DNA of 64,000 nt, taken from assembly GCF_038005225.1 (NCBI RefSeq), contig NZ_JBBOSU010000001.1:2034001-2098000 (forward strand). Reading direction: 5' to 3'. The stretch is from Solibacillus sp. FSL K6-1523. Lineage in GTDB: Bacteria; Bacillota; Bacilli; Bacillales_A; Planococcaceae. The notes under the pieces were generated by a model. It was not told the DNA's origin. It was given only the letters and a program-made list of their open reading frames with translations, and did not search any database. Of the stretch, positions 42,130 to 50,483 are shown piece by piece. Position 1 is the first letter of the stretch. Every line of letters starts with the position of its first letter. A program made the translations under genes and the position numbers.

Positions 42130-43860
42130 TTATTACTAACGATTGGATTTAAACTGAAATTAGGTGGAAATTTGAGCAAAAAATCTGCAATATTAACGAC
42201 TTTTATATTATTCACATTAATTATTGTTGGATGCAAAGAAAAATCATCGAATGAAGAGGTAGAACTAAGTTTGGGACAACCAATACCATTAACGGACAAT
42301 CGTGTTCAAATTGATGACAAAAGGCTCTATGAACGTGATCAGGATGATTCCATAAAAACACTATATGTAACCGTTTTACCTAATGAAAAAACGCCCGATT
42401 TTGACTGGTACGGTTTAAATAGAATCACAGAACGATATAGTGATGAAAAATTAGATATTATCGTTTCAGAAGGCGAGCCAAATCGTGCAGGACCAAAAGC
42501 AGGCATGTTTGGAGCAGATGAAACAAAAGCGAATGCTAAAATTAGCATTCGAGGGAATTCATCGCGTAATAAAACCCAAAAGTCATACAAAATTAAGTTG
42601 ATGGATAGTGTGGGAACTTGGAATGATCAAAGAACGATTAATTTAAATAAACATGTTTCAGATGGAAGTCGTTTATTAAATAAATTAAGCTTCGATTTGA
42701 TGGAACCAATTCCGAATATTTCAAGTTTGCGGACTCAATTCGTTCACCTTTATGTAAAAGATTCAACTCGTGGGGCAACGAGTTATGATGATTACGGATT
42801 GTATACCCATACAGAACAACCAAATAAGCAGTTTTTACGAAATCATCTTTTTGATCCGAATGGCTATTTGTATAAAGTAACCTTTTTTGAATTTAACCGA
42901 TACCCTGATCAAATACGCGCACATACAGATGTTAAGTATGAAAAAGAAGTATTTGAATCTATTTTGGAAATTAAAGGGCGAGAAGAGCATGATAAATTAA
43001 TTTCAATGCTGGATGATGTCAATGATTACAGCATCCCTATTGATGAAGTGGTAAAACGTCATTTTGATGAAGAAAATTTGCTAACGTGGACAGCGATTAA
43101 CATTTTAATGGACAATATGGATACAGATGCTAATAATTTCTTCCTCTATTCACCTTTAAATTTAGATACATGGCTCATTTTACCTTGGGATTATGATGGT
43201 GGTTGGGATTTACAACGTAGCAGGGAATATGTGAGACCTTATCAAGCCGGGATCAGTAACTACTGGTCGAACCGGTTATTAAATCGTTATTTCCGAAAAC
43301 AAGAAAATATCGATAAATTAACAGCTAAGTTGGAAGAGTTAAACGCAATGTATATTAACGAAAAAACGATAAAAAAGCAATTAGATTTATATGTACCTTT
43401 AATTAAACCATATGTACAACGCTCACCTGATAATCAATATTTGCCAATTATAGGTGAACATTACGATCGTATATTAGGGGGTATTATTGATACACCTAAA
43501 AATTCTTTAGTACGGTACTATGAAGACCTTGAAAAACCAAAACCATTTTTTATGTCAGAAAAGATTCCATTAGAGGGTAATCAACATGTCTTTGGATGGG
43601 AAATATCCTTTGATTTACAGGGGGATGATCTTTACTATGATGTGAAGATTGCACGTGATCCTAACATGCAGCAAGTGCTTTATTTAGAAAAGGGCATGCG
43701 AATGAATGAATATCGCGTTCCAAAATTAGATAAAGGTATTTATTATTGGGAAGTTACCGTAACAGATTCACAAGGAAACAAACAAACTTCTTTCGAGCTA
43801 TATAGAGATGATGAAACAGACACTAATCATTTTGGTGTCCTACAATTTGAGGTGGAGTAA
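42130..43860 (+). repeat. Second unit of tandem cotH duplication
   Basis: Partner of 40362-42090. Many third-position differences show that the duplication is not recent. Confidence 0.8.
42172..43860 (+). CDS. CotH-like kinase lipoprotein
   Basis: A 562-residue paralogue of the CotH half of the preceding gene. The TTG start has TTAGGTGG before it. Signal peptide MSKKSAILTTFILFTLIIVGC ends in an IVGC lipobox (Cys21), so it is lipid-anchored outside. The CotH kinase domain shows KSYKIKL, the ATP-site region, NILMDNMDTDANNF and ILPWDYDGGWD; the last motif reads DYDG where the first copy has DYDD. A C-terminal beta-sandwich (EISFDLQGDDLYYDVKIARDP...) resembles a fibronectin-like module. CotH kinases phosphorylate spore-coat or surface proteins. 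Its role beside Pel genes is inferred: phosphorylation of matrix or surface substrates. Confidence 0.85.
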   Translation: MSKKSAILTTFILFTLIIVGCKEKSSNEEVELSLGQPIPLTDNRVQIDDKRLYERDQDDSIKTLYVTVLPNEKTPDFDWYGLNRITERYSDEKLDIIVSEGEPNRAGPKAGMFGADETKANAKISIRGNSSRNKTQKSYKIKLMDSVGTWNDQRTINLNKHVSDGSRLLNKLSFDLMEPIPNISSLRTQFVHLYVKDSTRGATSYDDYGLYTHTEQPNKQFLRNHLFDPNGYLYKVTFFEFNRYPDQIRAHTDVKYEKEVFESILEIKGREEHDKLISMLDDVNDYSIPIDEVVKRHFDEENLLTWTAINILMDNMDTDANNFFLYSPLNLDTWLILPWDYDGGWDLQRSREYVRPYQAGISNYWSNRLLNRYFRKQENIDKLTAKLEELNAMYINEKTIKKQLDLYVPLIKPYVQRSPDNQYLPIIGEHYDRILGGIIDTPKNSLVRYYEDLEKPKPFFMSEKIPLEGNQHVFGWEISFDLQGDDLYYDVKIARDPNMQQVLYLEKGMRMNEYRVPKLDKGIYYWEVTVTDSQGNKQTSFELYRDDETDTNHFGVLQFEVE

Positions 43861-43862
43861 TA

Positions 43863-44573
43863 ATGGCTTTTGAAAATAAACACTTTCGACATGAACTAAA
43901 ATATTATATTACGTATTTTGAAATGATTGCACTTCGAAAAAAGGTTTCTAGTTTTTTATCATTAGATAAGAATGCTTTGAGTCCCGAAGGCTATAATATT
44001 CGAAGTTTGTACTTTGATGGAATACATGATCATAGTACTTACGATAAAAATGACGGTATATTTGCACGTGAAAAATATCGAATTCGTATTTATAACGAAA
44101 ATGACGCGATTATTAAACTAGAAAGAAAAAGTAAATATGGTGATTATATTAATAAAGAAGCAGTGCCATTAACACGTGGGGACTATGATGCGATTTTACA
44201 CGGAGACTATGATTGTTTAAAAGAGCGGACAGAAACACTCACTCAAGATTTTTACCGTGCATTAGCGTTCCGGAGATTTCAACCTCGTGTCATTGTAGAT
44301 TACATACGTGAGGCGTATATATATGAGTTAGGGAATGTCCGTATCACATTTGATAAAGAATTACGCGCGGGCATTAATGGCGTCGACTTATTTGACAAAA
44401 ATATTGTGTATCAAGAAATTCTTTATCCAGAACAAGTGATATTAGAAGTAAAATACGATGATTTCTTACCAGATGTTATTCGGCAACTATTACAGCCAGA
44501 GCGGTTAACGCGTTCGGCTATTTCGAAATATGTCCTTTGTCGGGAAAGAACAATCCAATATTTTAAACTATAA
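43863..44573 (+). CDS. VTC-domain polyphosphate polymerase-like protein
   Basis: A 236-residue cytosolic protein of the VTC/CYTH tunnel fold. FRHELKYYITYFEM (first Lys), NIRSLYFD, YRIRIYN, IIKLERKSK and VIVDYIREAY (the conserved Arg and Lys lining the tunnel), FDKELRAG and ILEVKYDDFLP are the family blocks. It starts 2 bases after the cotH stop with GAGGTGGAG. In many Bacillales and clostridia CotH, VTC and DUF4956 genes occur together, so they probably work as one module. Whether it makes polyphosphate or uses another nucleotide substrate is unknown. Confidence 0.87.
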   Translation: MAFENKHFRHELKYYITYFEMIALRKKVSSFLSLDKNALSPEGYNIRSLYFDGIHDHSTYDKNDGIFAREKYRIRIYNENDAIIKLERKSKYGDYINKEAVPLTRGDYDAILHGDYDCLKERTETLTQDFYRALAFRRFQPRVIVDYIREAYIYELGNVRITFDKELRAGINGVDLFDKNIVYQEILYPEQVILEVKYDDFLPDVIRQLLQPERLTRSAISKYVLCRERTIQYFKL

Positions 44574-44622
44574 AGACAGGGTGTATATTACATGATAAAG
44601 CAGTTACTAAAGGAGTCTAATT

Positions 44623-45303
44623 ATGAATGATCAATTGAATTTCCAAAATATTATAAAAAAGAGTGTACTCGGGTTAGATTCTTTTACTAGTGTTTCATAT
44701 ATAGAAATCATTTTCGGATTACTATGTTCATTCGGTATCGGTATGTTTATTTACTGGGTGTATAAGCGTTGTTTCCGAGGGGTTGTCTATAGCTACAACT
44801 ATAACGTGTCCTTCGTTTTGATGACGATGATTACGACACTTATTATTATGACCATCAGCACAAATATCGTCCTATCTCTAGGGATGGTTGGAGCTCTGAG
44901 TATTGTTCGTTTCCGTACAGCGGTAAAAGATCCATTAGATATCGTGTATATGTTTTGGTCGATTGCAGCAGGTATTGCCATTGGTGCGCAAATGTATCCT
45001 CTAGCAATAATGGGCTCATTAGCATTCGGTGCAACATTAGCATGGTTATCGAAGAAAAAAGTGCGCGGCGAAACGTACTTATTAATTCTCCAACATAATG
45101 AAGATGCTGGGGAAGAGGTGCGTAAAATATTACAAAAATTAAATACAAAGCTCAAATCAAAAACAATTCGAAACGGTTTTATTGAAATGACGGTCGAAAT
45201 TCGATTAGTTGATGATAATACGGGGTTCATGAATAGTTTAAACAATATAGAAGGTGTGCATTCTTGTTCACTTGTAAACTATACAGGGGATTATGCACAA
45301 TAA
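44623..45303 (+). CDS. DUF4956 membrane protein
   Basis: A 226-residue membrane protein with a short soluble start, four hydrophobic helices (about residues 24-45, 62-82, 85-100 and 113-140) and a cytosolic C-terminal alpha/beta domain. LGMVGALSIVRFRTAVKDPLDIVYMFWSIAAGIAIGA is the DUF4956 signature. AAAGGAG precedes the ATG. It is the last gene of the operon and the usual companion of VTC-domain and CotH genes, so it may be the membrane partner of the polymerase. A terminator follows directly. Confidence 0.88.
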   Translation: MNDQLNFQNIIKKSVLGLDSFTSVSYIEIIFGLLCSFGIGMFIYWVYKRCFRGVVYSYNYNVSFVLMTMITTLIIMTISTNIVLSLGMVGALSIVRFRTAVKDPLDIVYMFWSIAAGIAIGAQMYPLAIMGSLAFGATLAWLSKKKVRGETYLLILQHNEDAGEEVRKILQKLNTKLKSKTIRNGFIEMTVEIRLVDDNTGFMNSLNNIEGVHSCSLVNYTGDYAQ

Positions 45304-45308
45304 ATAGT

Positions 45309-45355
45309 AAAGCACTTCCACATACGTTTCTCCAGCGTATAGGGAAGTGCTTTTT
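45309..45355 (+). terminator. Intrinsic terminator ending the Pel-like operon
   Basis: AAAGCACTTCC and CATACG pair with CGTAT and GGGAAGTGCTTT, followed by TT. Strong. Confidence 0.88.
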
Positions 45356-45383
45356 GTATATTTATTATTGCAAAAATCATTGT

Positions 45384-45416
45384 CACTATATAATATAAGT
45401 ATATCGTTATATAGTG
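45384..45416 (+). promoter_or_regulatory. ArsR operator
   Basis: CACTATATAA and TTATATAGTG form a perfect 10-bp inverted repeat with a 13-base spacer, right before arsR and over a TATAAT-like box. Such ATA-rich dyads are typical of ArsR/SmtB sites. Confidence 0.75.
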
Positions 45417-45431
45417 ATGGAGGTTTTGAAG

Positions 45432-45746
45432 ATGGAAATTGAATTAATCGAAAAGCAATTAAAGGCTGTGGCGGATGCCAATCGATTAAAAATACTCGCT
45501 TGTTTAAAGAAGGGCGAGGTATGTGTGTGTGACTTCACGGATGTATTGGGTATTTCTCAACCAGCAGTGAGTCAGCATTTACGTAAATTAAAAGAGGCAG
45601 GGATCATTACAGAACGTAAAGTCGGGACTTGGAAGCATTATCGCATCCAAGAGAATCAAACAACGATAATGCAAGGGATAATTGCTTCCATTAATGAAGA
45701 GTGGACATGTGGTTGTAAAATTGATCGTGAATGTGTGGGGGACTAA
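45432..45746 (+). CDS. arsR: ArsR family metalloregulator
   Basis: A 104-residue winged-helix repressor that leaves DNA when As(III)/Sb(III) binds. The metal box is EVCVCDF with the CxC pair, then the helix-turn-helix LGISQPAVSQHLRKLKEAGIITERK. Extra C-terminal cysteines (CGC...C) could widen metal binding. GGAGG lies 8 bases before the ATG at 45432; the ATG at 45414 lies inside the operator and is rejected. The operator upstream and the arsenite pump 3 bases downstream form a standard ars operon without arsC. Confidence 0.93.
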   Translation: MEIELIEKQLKAVADANRLKILACLKKGEVCVCDFTDVLGISQPAVSQHLRKLKEAGIITERKVGTWKHYRIQENQTTIMQGIIASINEEWTCGCKIDRECVGD

Positions 45747-45749
45747 AAA

Positions 45750-47045
45750 TTGAATCTATTTGTAATAGCGGCACTTATTTTTATTGTGACACTTATTTTT
45801 GTTATATGGCAGCCTAAAGGACTGAACATCGGATGGTCTGCGATGGCCGGCGCTTTGATTGCGTTACTTGTAGGTGTTGTTGATTTTAATGATGTCGGTA
45901 CAGTTATTGATATTACGTGGAATGCGACATTATCATTTATTGCGATTATTTTAATTTCGCTTGTGTTAGATGAAATCGGTCTTTTTGAATGGGCAGCCTT
46001 ACGTATGGCGCGGATTGCAAAGGGAAGTGGTATTAAAATGTTTGTCTATGTCAGCTTGCTTGGCGCAGGTGTTGCAGCCTTATTTGCGAATGACGGGGCA
46101 GCCTTGATTTTAACACCAATCGTTCTTGCAATGGTACGTAATTTGCAATTTAGTGAAAAAATGATTTTCCCGTTCATTATGGCGAGCGGTTTTATTGCCG
46201 ATACGACGAGTTTGCCTTTTGTTGTGAGTAACTTAGTGAATATCGTCTCAGCGGACTTTTTTGATATTGGGTTCGTTGAATATGCCACGCGTATGATCAT
46301 TCCGAATTTATTCTCACTTGTGGCAACGATTGTTGTGTTACTCATTTACTTCAACAAGGCGATTCCACGTGAATATAATGAATTGATGCTAAAGGAGCCA
46401 CGTCTAGCCATTAAAGACATGAAAATGTTTAAGATGTCTTGGTTTGTCCTAGCTATTTTAGTTGTTGGGTATTTCTCAAGTGAATTTATTGGTGTGCCTG
46501 TTTCACTCGTTGCAGGTCTTGTCGCGATTTTCTTCTTAATCATGGCACGTCAAAGCGCGGTCGTTGATACAAAAGCAGTAGTGAAGGGGGCGCCTTGGAA
46601 TATCGTGTTCTTCTCAATTGGGATGTACGTCGTCGTATATGGTCTTGGCAATGCGGGATTAACGCCGGCACTTGCAAGTGTTATTGAGTGGACAGCAGAG
46701 CAAGGATTATTTGTGGCAACAGTCGGTATGGGCTTTATTGCAGCCTTTCTTTCATCAATTATGAACAATATGCCAACTGTGATGGTTAACGCATTAGCAA
46801 TTGCTGAAACATCTACAAATGGCACATTACGTGAAGCGCTCATTTATGCGAATGTCATTGGTTCTGACTTAGGACCAAAAATTACACCAATCGGATCACT
46901 TGCAACACTTGTTTGGTTGTATGTACTGTCCCAAAAAGGTGTAAAAATCTCCTGGGGAACTTACTTTAAAACGGGAATCGTGTTAACGGTGCCGATTTTA
47001 ATCTTTACGTTAATAGGGCTTTACATTACATTAATAATTTTTTAA
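45750..47045 (+). CDS. arsB: Arsenite efflux pump ArsB
   Basis: A 431-residue inner-membrane antiporter of the ArsB/NhaD family exporting arsenite and antimonite. [36 protein letters not shown] and [21 protein letters not shown] are ArsB hallmarks; around 11-12 membrane helices fit the family. It starts at a TTG 3 bases after arsR with GTGGGGGAC as ribosome site. No arsenate reductase gene follows in the window. Confidence 0.95.
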   Translation: MNLFVIAALIFIVTLIFVIWQPKGLNIGWSAMAGALIALLVGVVDFNDVGTVIDITWNATLSFIAIILISLVLDEIGLFEWAALRMARIAKGSGIKMFVYVSLLGAGVAALFANDGAALILTPIVLAMVRNLQFSEKMIFPFIMASGFIADTTSLPFVVSNLVNIVSADFFDIGFVEYATRMIIPNLFSLVATIVVLLIYFNKAIPREYNELMLKEPRLAIKDMKMFKMSWFVLAILVVGYFSSEFIGVPVSLVAGLVAIFFLIMARQSAVVDTKAVVKGAPWNIVFFSIGMYVVVYGLGNAGLTPALASVIEWTAEQGLFVATVGMGFIAAFLSSIMNNMPTVMVNALAIAETSTNGTLREALIYANVIGSDLGPKITPIGSLATLVWLYVLSQKGVKISWGTYFKTGIVLTVPILIFTLIGLYITLIIF

Positions 47046-47120
47046 ACAAACTAATGTTAGTATGTGTTTTCTGTTTCCCTGTGCTACGGGATAAAAGAGA
47101 TTTAAGAAGGAGCTATTAAT

Positions 47121-47204
47121 ATGCTTGTAAGAGAAAAACTAGAAAATAATCAAGTTCTTGTCTACATATATATGATTCTAAATATTCTGCTACGCGAGAA
47201 ATAA
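47121..47204 (+). CDS. Doubtful 27-aa peptide
   Basis: AAGGAG stands 8 bases before an ATG that opens 27 codons (MLVREKLENNQVLVYIYMI...). In a second frame the sequence continues as YDSKYSATREIK, so it may be the remains of a slightly longer small gene with one indel. The 250 bases between arsB and the phosphatase hold nothing else I can support. Confidence 0.25.
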   Translation: MLVREKLENNQVLVYIYMILNILLREK

Positions 47205-47305
47205 AATAAATCCTGGAAATTAGTGGACACCTTAAATAGGACTGCTTAAAACCGATAATTTTTAACATAATAAAAGTAATATTAAAAATTAAAGGTGTGA
47301 TGAGA

Positions 47306-47842
47306 TTGAAAAGAGCAGTTTTTTTAGATCGAGATGGAGTAATAAATGAAGTACTAACTGATCGAGTAAAATTTGTAAATGAACCGAATCAATTTTATTT
47401 TTTACCTGGTGTAGAGGAAGCAATTAAAAGTTTAAATGAGTATTTTGATTATGTATTTGTTGTAACAAATCAAGGTGGAATTGGATTAGGTTATATGAAG
47501 GAAAAGCAGTTACATATAATTCATGACTATATGGTGGCTGAACTGGAGAAAGAGGGAGCAACGATTCATGAGGTTGCCTATTGTCCACATAAACCAAAGG
47601 CTGGGTGTGAATGTAGAAAACCAAATAGCAAAATGGTTTTAGATTTAGGAGAAAAACACAAAATTGATCTTGAAAAATCATATATGGTTGGAGATACTGA
47701 TACGGATATTCAGGCAGGTAAAAAAGCAGGTACAAGAACGGTTTTTATTGGTGAGAGTGATCCATTAGCAAATGCAGTATGTCCAAATTTAAAAGAGGCA
47801 GCACAATGGATTATTAGTGATATTAAAAATGATAAGAAATAG
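47306..47842 (+). CDS. HAD-IIIA phosphatase, GmhB-like
   Basis: A 178-residue HAD phosphatase. FLDRDGVINE gives the nucleophile and acid Asp residues, VVTNQGGIGLGY motif II, CPHKPKAGCECRKPN the zinc loop with Cys/His ligands plus the motif III Lys region, and MVGDTDTDIQAGKKAGTRT motif IV. This is the D,D-heptose-1,7-bisphosphate 7-phosphatase / histidinol-phosphate phosphatase family. No other heptose or histidine genes are near, so the substrate is open. AAAGGTG lies 8 bases before a TTG at 47306, which fits better than the ATG at 47300. Confidence 0.87.
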   Translation: MKRAVFLDRDGVINEVLTDRVKFVNEPNQFYFLPGVEEAIKSLNEYFDYVFVVTNQGGIGLGYMKEKQLHIIHDYMVAELEKEGATIHEVAYCPHKPKAGCECRKPNSKMVLDLGEKHKIDLEKSYMVGDTDTDIQAGKKAGTRTVFIGESDPLANAVCPNLKEAAQWIISDIKNDKK

Positions 47843-47927
47843 TTGTTGATGGATAAGAACAATCTCAGTTGGATAAAATATTTGTGAACATAAAAAGTTC
47901 AAATTTCAAGGATTGGGAGGACTAAAT

Positions 47928-48269
47928 ATGTCATCTGAAATGGGAGAAATACATCGTACAGGTCGAGACATTAACGACGAAATAGTACATTTTGGTGGGC
48001 AAGCTGAGAGTGTTTTTAGTTCATTAGCTGAACAAGGTCGACTTTCAATACAAAAGAAAGCAGACGAATTAGCTGCACAGTATTTTGAAAGTAATCCTAA
48101 TCAAGATTATTATGATTGTGTTAAAATTGTAGCAGAGGGAGTTTTGACAGCAGGGAACGAAATAAAGGCTAGCAGTGGTTCTTGGGATGAATCAGTAGAT
48201 GCAGCGCTTGCTGCTGGTGTTGGAGTTCCAGCAGCAAAAATAGCTTGTAAAAGAATAACGATGTCTTAA
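47928..48269 (+). CDS. Hypothetical protein, 113 aa
   Basis: GGGAGG precedes the ATG. A soluble, acidic, helical protein (MSSEMGEIHRTGRDINDE...) with a Gly/Ala-rich end (SVDAALAAGVGVPAAKIAC). Residues 18-35 and 75-95 look like amphipathic helices. No signal peptide. Own terminator follows. I do not recognise it; the neighbour 300 bases on is a DUF3800 protein, a family often found in accessory regions. Confidence 0.65.
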   Translation: MSSEMGEIHRTGRDINDEIVHFGGQAESVFSSLAEQGRLSIQKKADELAAQYFESNPNQDYYDCVKIVAEGVLTAGNEIKASSGSWDESVDAALAAGVGVPAAKIACKRITMS

Positions 48270-48283
48270 CATTAATTTTTGAG

Positions 48284-48314
48284 AAAGCATAGGCGTAAAA
48301 GGCTTATGCTTTTT
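48284..48314 (+). terminator. Intrinsic terminator
   Basis: AAAGCATAGGC pairs with GGCTTATGCTTT (one G-U and one bulge) and ends in T residues. Confidence 0.8.
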
Positions 48315-48333
48315 GATATTTAATGAAAATTAC

Positions 48334-48513
48334 ATGGAAGAAATCAGAACAGCATTATCTATGGCTGGTATGAAGCCACCTTATGTCTTAATGCCTCATT
48401 CTGTGTCCGGAGTTTATAGCGAATCGCTGCAGCTAAATCAACAGGGCCAGCACCTAGGATTGCAACAGGATAAGCCTTATTTAATTGAAAAGCCCAGCTT
48501 TATTGCGAAATAA
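48334..48513 (+). pseudogene. Small ORF or gene remnant, 59 codons
   Basis: The frame (MEEIRTALSMAGMKPPYVLM...YLIEKPSFIAK) reads like the C-terminal end of a larger protein. It has no ribosome site, and its open frame runs into the preceding terminator. Base composition is less AT rich than around it. Probably a decayed gene; family not recognised. Confidence 0.35.
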
Positions 48514-48577
48514 TTTACATATACAGCCTATCTTCTAGTAAACTTAATAGTAAAAGAATGCTAAAGAGGAGAACGAG

Positions 48578-49312
48578 ATGTATATATATTTAGATGATTC
48601 TGGAGTGATAAATGCTCAAGGAGGAAAATTTTATGTTTGGGCAGGTTTCTCTATAAAATCAGGATATAAAAAGTTAGCACAATTATTAGATCCTGTCTTT
48701 GCAGAAATTAAAGCAGAACAACTGGTACATAACTTAAAAATTTTAGAAGCAAAAGGGAATATAGCAACGCATGAACAAAGAAAAAAGGTTTTTGAAGTTT
48801 TAGCAAATTGGGATGATCTAAGAATTTGTTACATTGCTGTTGATAAATCGCTTCTAAATGACTCACATCGTGTTTTTAACAGAGATTGGAGTGGCAGACA
48901 TAGGGAACAAACTGAAAATTATTTTATAGGTAAGGTAGTGAGCAGACTGGCAGAACCCATACCAAATGATACAAGTAAAAGCATTATTTTAACGATAGAT
49001 GGCCAACCTAAAAGAGCAAGTGAATCTACTATTCGGCTCCATGAATACTTATCATTAAGAATTAATTATCCAAAATGGAAGAAAGACGATTATTGGAATA
49101 ATTTTAATATCAAGTACGATCAACAATTAAATCATTCATTATTGCAAGCAGCAGATTTTATCGCTAGTTTTACAAACGAATACTATGCATATATGGAATA
49201 TACAAGCAAAAGGGATTCTAAAAAAATCGTATCTTACTACGAATTATGGGATATATTAAATCCAAAAATATACCATAAAATAATTGAATTAAAAAATACC
49301 TCAAAGTTGTAA
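48578..49312 (+). CDS. DUF3800 domain protein
   Basis: A 244-residue protein of the DUF3800 family, an RNase H-like fold often met in phage-defence and mobile regions. YIYLDDSG at the start holds the first acidic pair, AVDKSLL and ILTIDGQ the middle strands with an Asp, and QAADFIASF the final conserved Asp. Length is normal. AAAGAGGAG precedes the ATG. It stands alone between fragments, with lower GC than the chromosome genes, which suggests transfer. Nuclease activity is inferred only from fold. Confidence 0.82.
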   Translation: MYIYLDDSGVINAQGGKFYVWAGFSIKSGYKKLAQLLDPVFAEIKAEQLVHNLKILEAKGNIATHEQRKKVFEVLANWDDLRICYIAVDKSLLNDSHRVFNRDWSGRHREQTENYFIGKVVSRLAEPIPNDTSKSIILTIDGQPKRASESTIRLHEYLSLRINYPKWKKDDYWNNFNIKYDQQLNHSLLQAADFIASFTNEYYAYMEYTSKRDSKKIVSYYELWDILNPKIYHKIIELKNTSKL

Positions 49313-49579
49313 GAAATGATTCATATCTTGAAAAGTATTACATAATATATTATAATGAGTACCAAAGATAATCGAATAAATCCAGTTTACCTAAATGTCT
49401 AATAATGCATTTAACTTATTAGCATTGGTATAGGGTAGGTAATTATCTTTTGTATTCAGAAGAGTATTTAAGATAAAATCTTTTATTTTCAGTTTCTAGG
49501 AATAAAACCAGTGAGAAGTAATGTAATTTCCATCTGTTTTAGGAAATACATCTTTGAAAGGTACCTAGTAAACACAAAG
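49313..49579. other. Non-coding gap after the DUF3800 gene
   Basis: About 270 AT-rich bases without gene or strong hairpin. A weak stem CTAATA/TATTAG lies near 49399. Probably remnant sequence. Confidence 0.4.
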
Positions 49580-49608
49580 AAAGACAGTATTATGTACTGT
49601 CTTTTTTT
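49580..49608 (+). terminator. Intrinsic terminator
   Basis: AAAGACAGTA pairs with TACTGTCTTT, followed by a T-run. Confidence 0.85.
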
Positions 49609-49623
49609 GTGTTTAAATATATT

Positions 49624-49663
49624 GTCTTATAAAAAGTTTGAACAACTAAACTTTTTATAAGAC
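49624..49663. repeat. 16-bp perfect inverted repeat before the S51-like gene
   Basis: GTCTTATAAAAAGTTT and its exact complement flank GAACAACT. It ends 28 bases before the ATG, so it could be an operator or a leader hairpin; no T-run follows. Confidence 0.6.
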
Positions 49664-49691
49664 ATATTTATACTTTGCTACGGGGGGACTT

Positions 49692-50342
49692 ATGAAAATT
49701 CATTATTATTTAGGTTGGTTTAACAAATTTTTTCCGGAGAATCTGGGCAAGGTATTACAGGAGGATATAACTGATAGAAAATCACTTGTCATGATTAGCT
49801 CAAATCCATCAATCTATGAGGCAGATGGCGCCGCTGAACGCTCGTGGCTTGACCAGACCGGTATTATATTTGATGAATATCATTTAATTAATTATCGCGT
49901 ACAGAAAGAAGATGCCCAAACGTTAATTCAAAATGCTTCAGTCATTTTCTTGTTAGGTGGAAGCATTCTTAATTTAAATGGTTTCTTAATAGATTATGAA
50001 TTGTCGAAGTTGATTAAAAAAAGCAGCGCCGTTGTGATGGGAGCTAGCGCGGGTGCCATCAATATGTCTGCTAAATGGCTATGCTCGAAGAACTTTGGAG
50101 ATGAAACAAACTCTGTTTACAATGGAATCGGACTTGACAATTTTTCCGTCCTATCTCATTTTGACCTTGAAAATAACATGGCATTGGTACAGGACGAACT
50201 GTCTCCTTTATCGGAAGAAATTAATATATATGCGTCAAACAAAGATTGCGCTGTACGAGTAAAGGGAGGAAAAGTCGATATTTTAGGCAATGTGTATTTA
50301 ATCTCTCACTCAAAAATTCAAAAATTGGAGGAGACGCTTTAG
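49692..50342 (+). CDS. Peptidase S51 (peptidase E)-like protein
   Basis: A 216-residue class-I glutamine-amidotransferase-like hydrolase. IFLLGGSILNLNGFL is the strand and loop before the nucleophile; VVMGASAGAINMS holds the nucleophile Ser in the elbow; SHFDLEN supplies a His. This is the peptidase S51 layout (aspartyl dipeptidase / cyanophycinase relatives). GGGGGGA precedes the ATG. It is shorter by some residues than many members but intact. Substrate unknown. Confidence 0.82.
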   Translation: MKIHYYLGWFNKFFPENLGKVLQEDITDRKSLVMISSNPSIYEADGAAERSWLDQTGIIFDEYHLINYRVQKEDAQTLIQNASVIFLLGGSILNLNGFLIDYELSKLIKKSSAVVMGASAGAINMSAKWLCSKNFGDETNSVYNGIGLDNFSVLSHFDLENNMALVQDELSPLSEEINIYASNKDCAVRVKGGKVDILGNVYLISHSKIQKLEETL

Positions 50343-50483
50343 TTGTGATGTTTTGTTTAAATTTAGTGAAGGAAAACTACACAAAATAGGAATATTTCTT
50401 CGATAAAAAGAAGCGGCTTTTATTTTTACTATAGGGTCAAATAATTGATGACGTTATAATACTTAAAAAAAGGAGGGAGTAAT

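Noticed and set aside
44799-45245. Minus-strand frame of 148 codons opposite the DUF4956 gene
   Set aside because: Fully overlapped by a gene with clear family motifs; no ribosome site and no family pattern.
50053-50262. 69-codon frame inside the S51-like gene
   Set aside because: Alternative frame within a gene with intact motifs.
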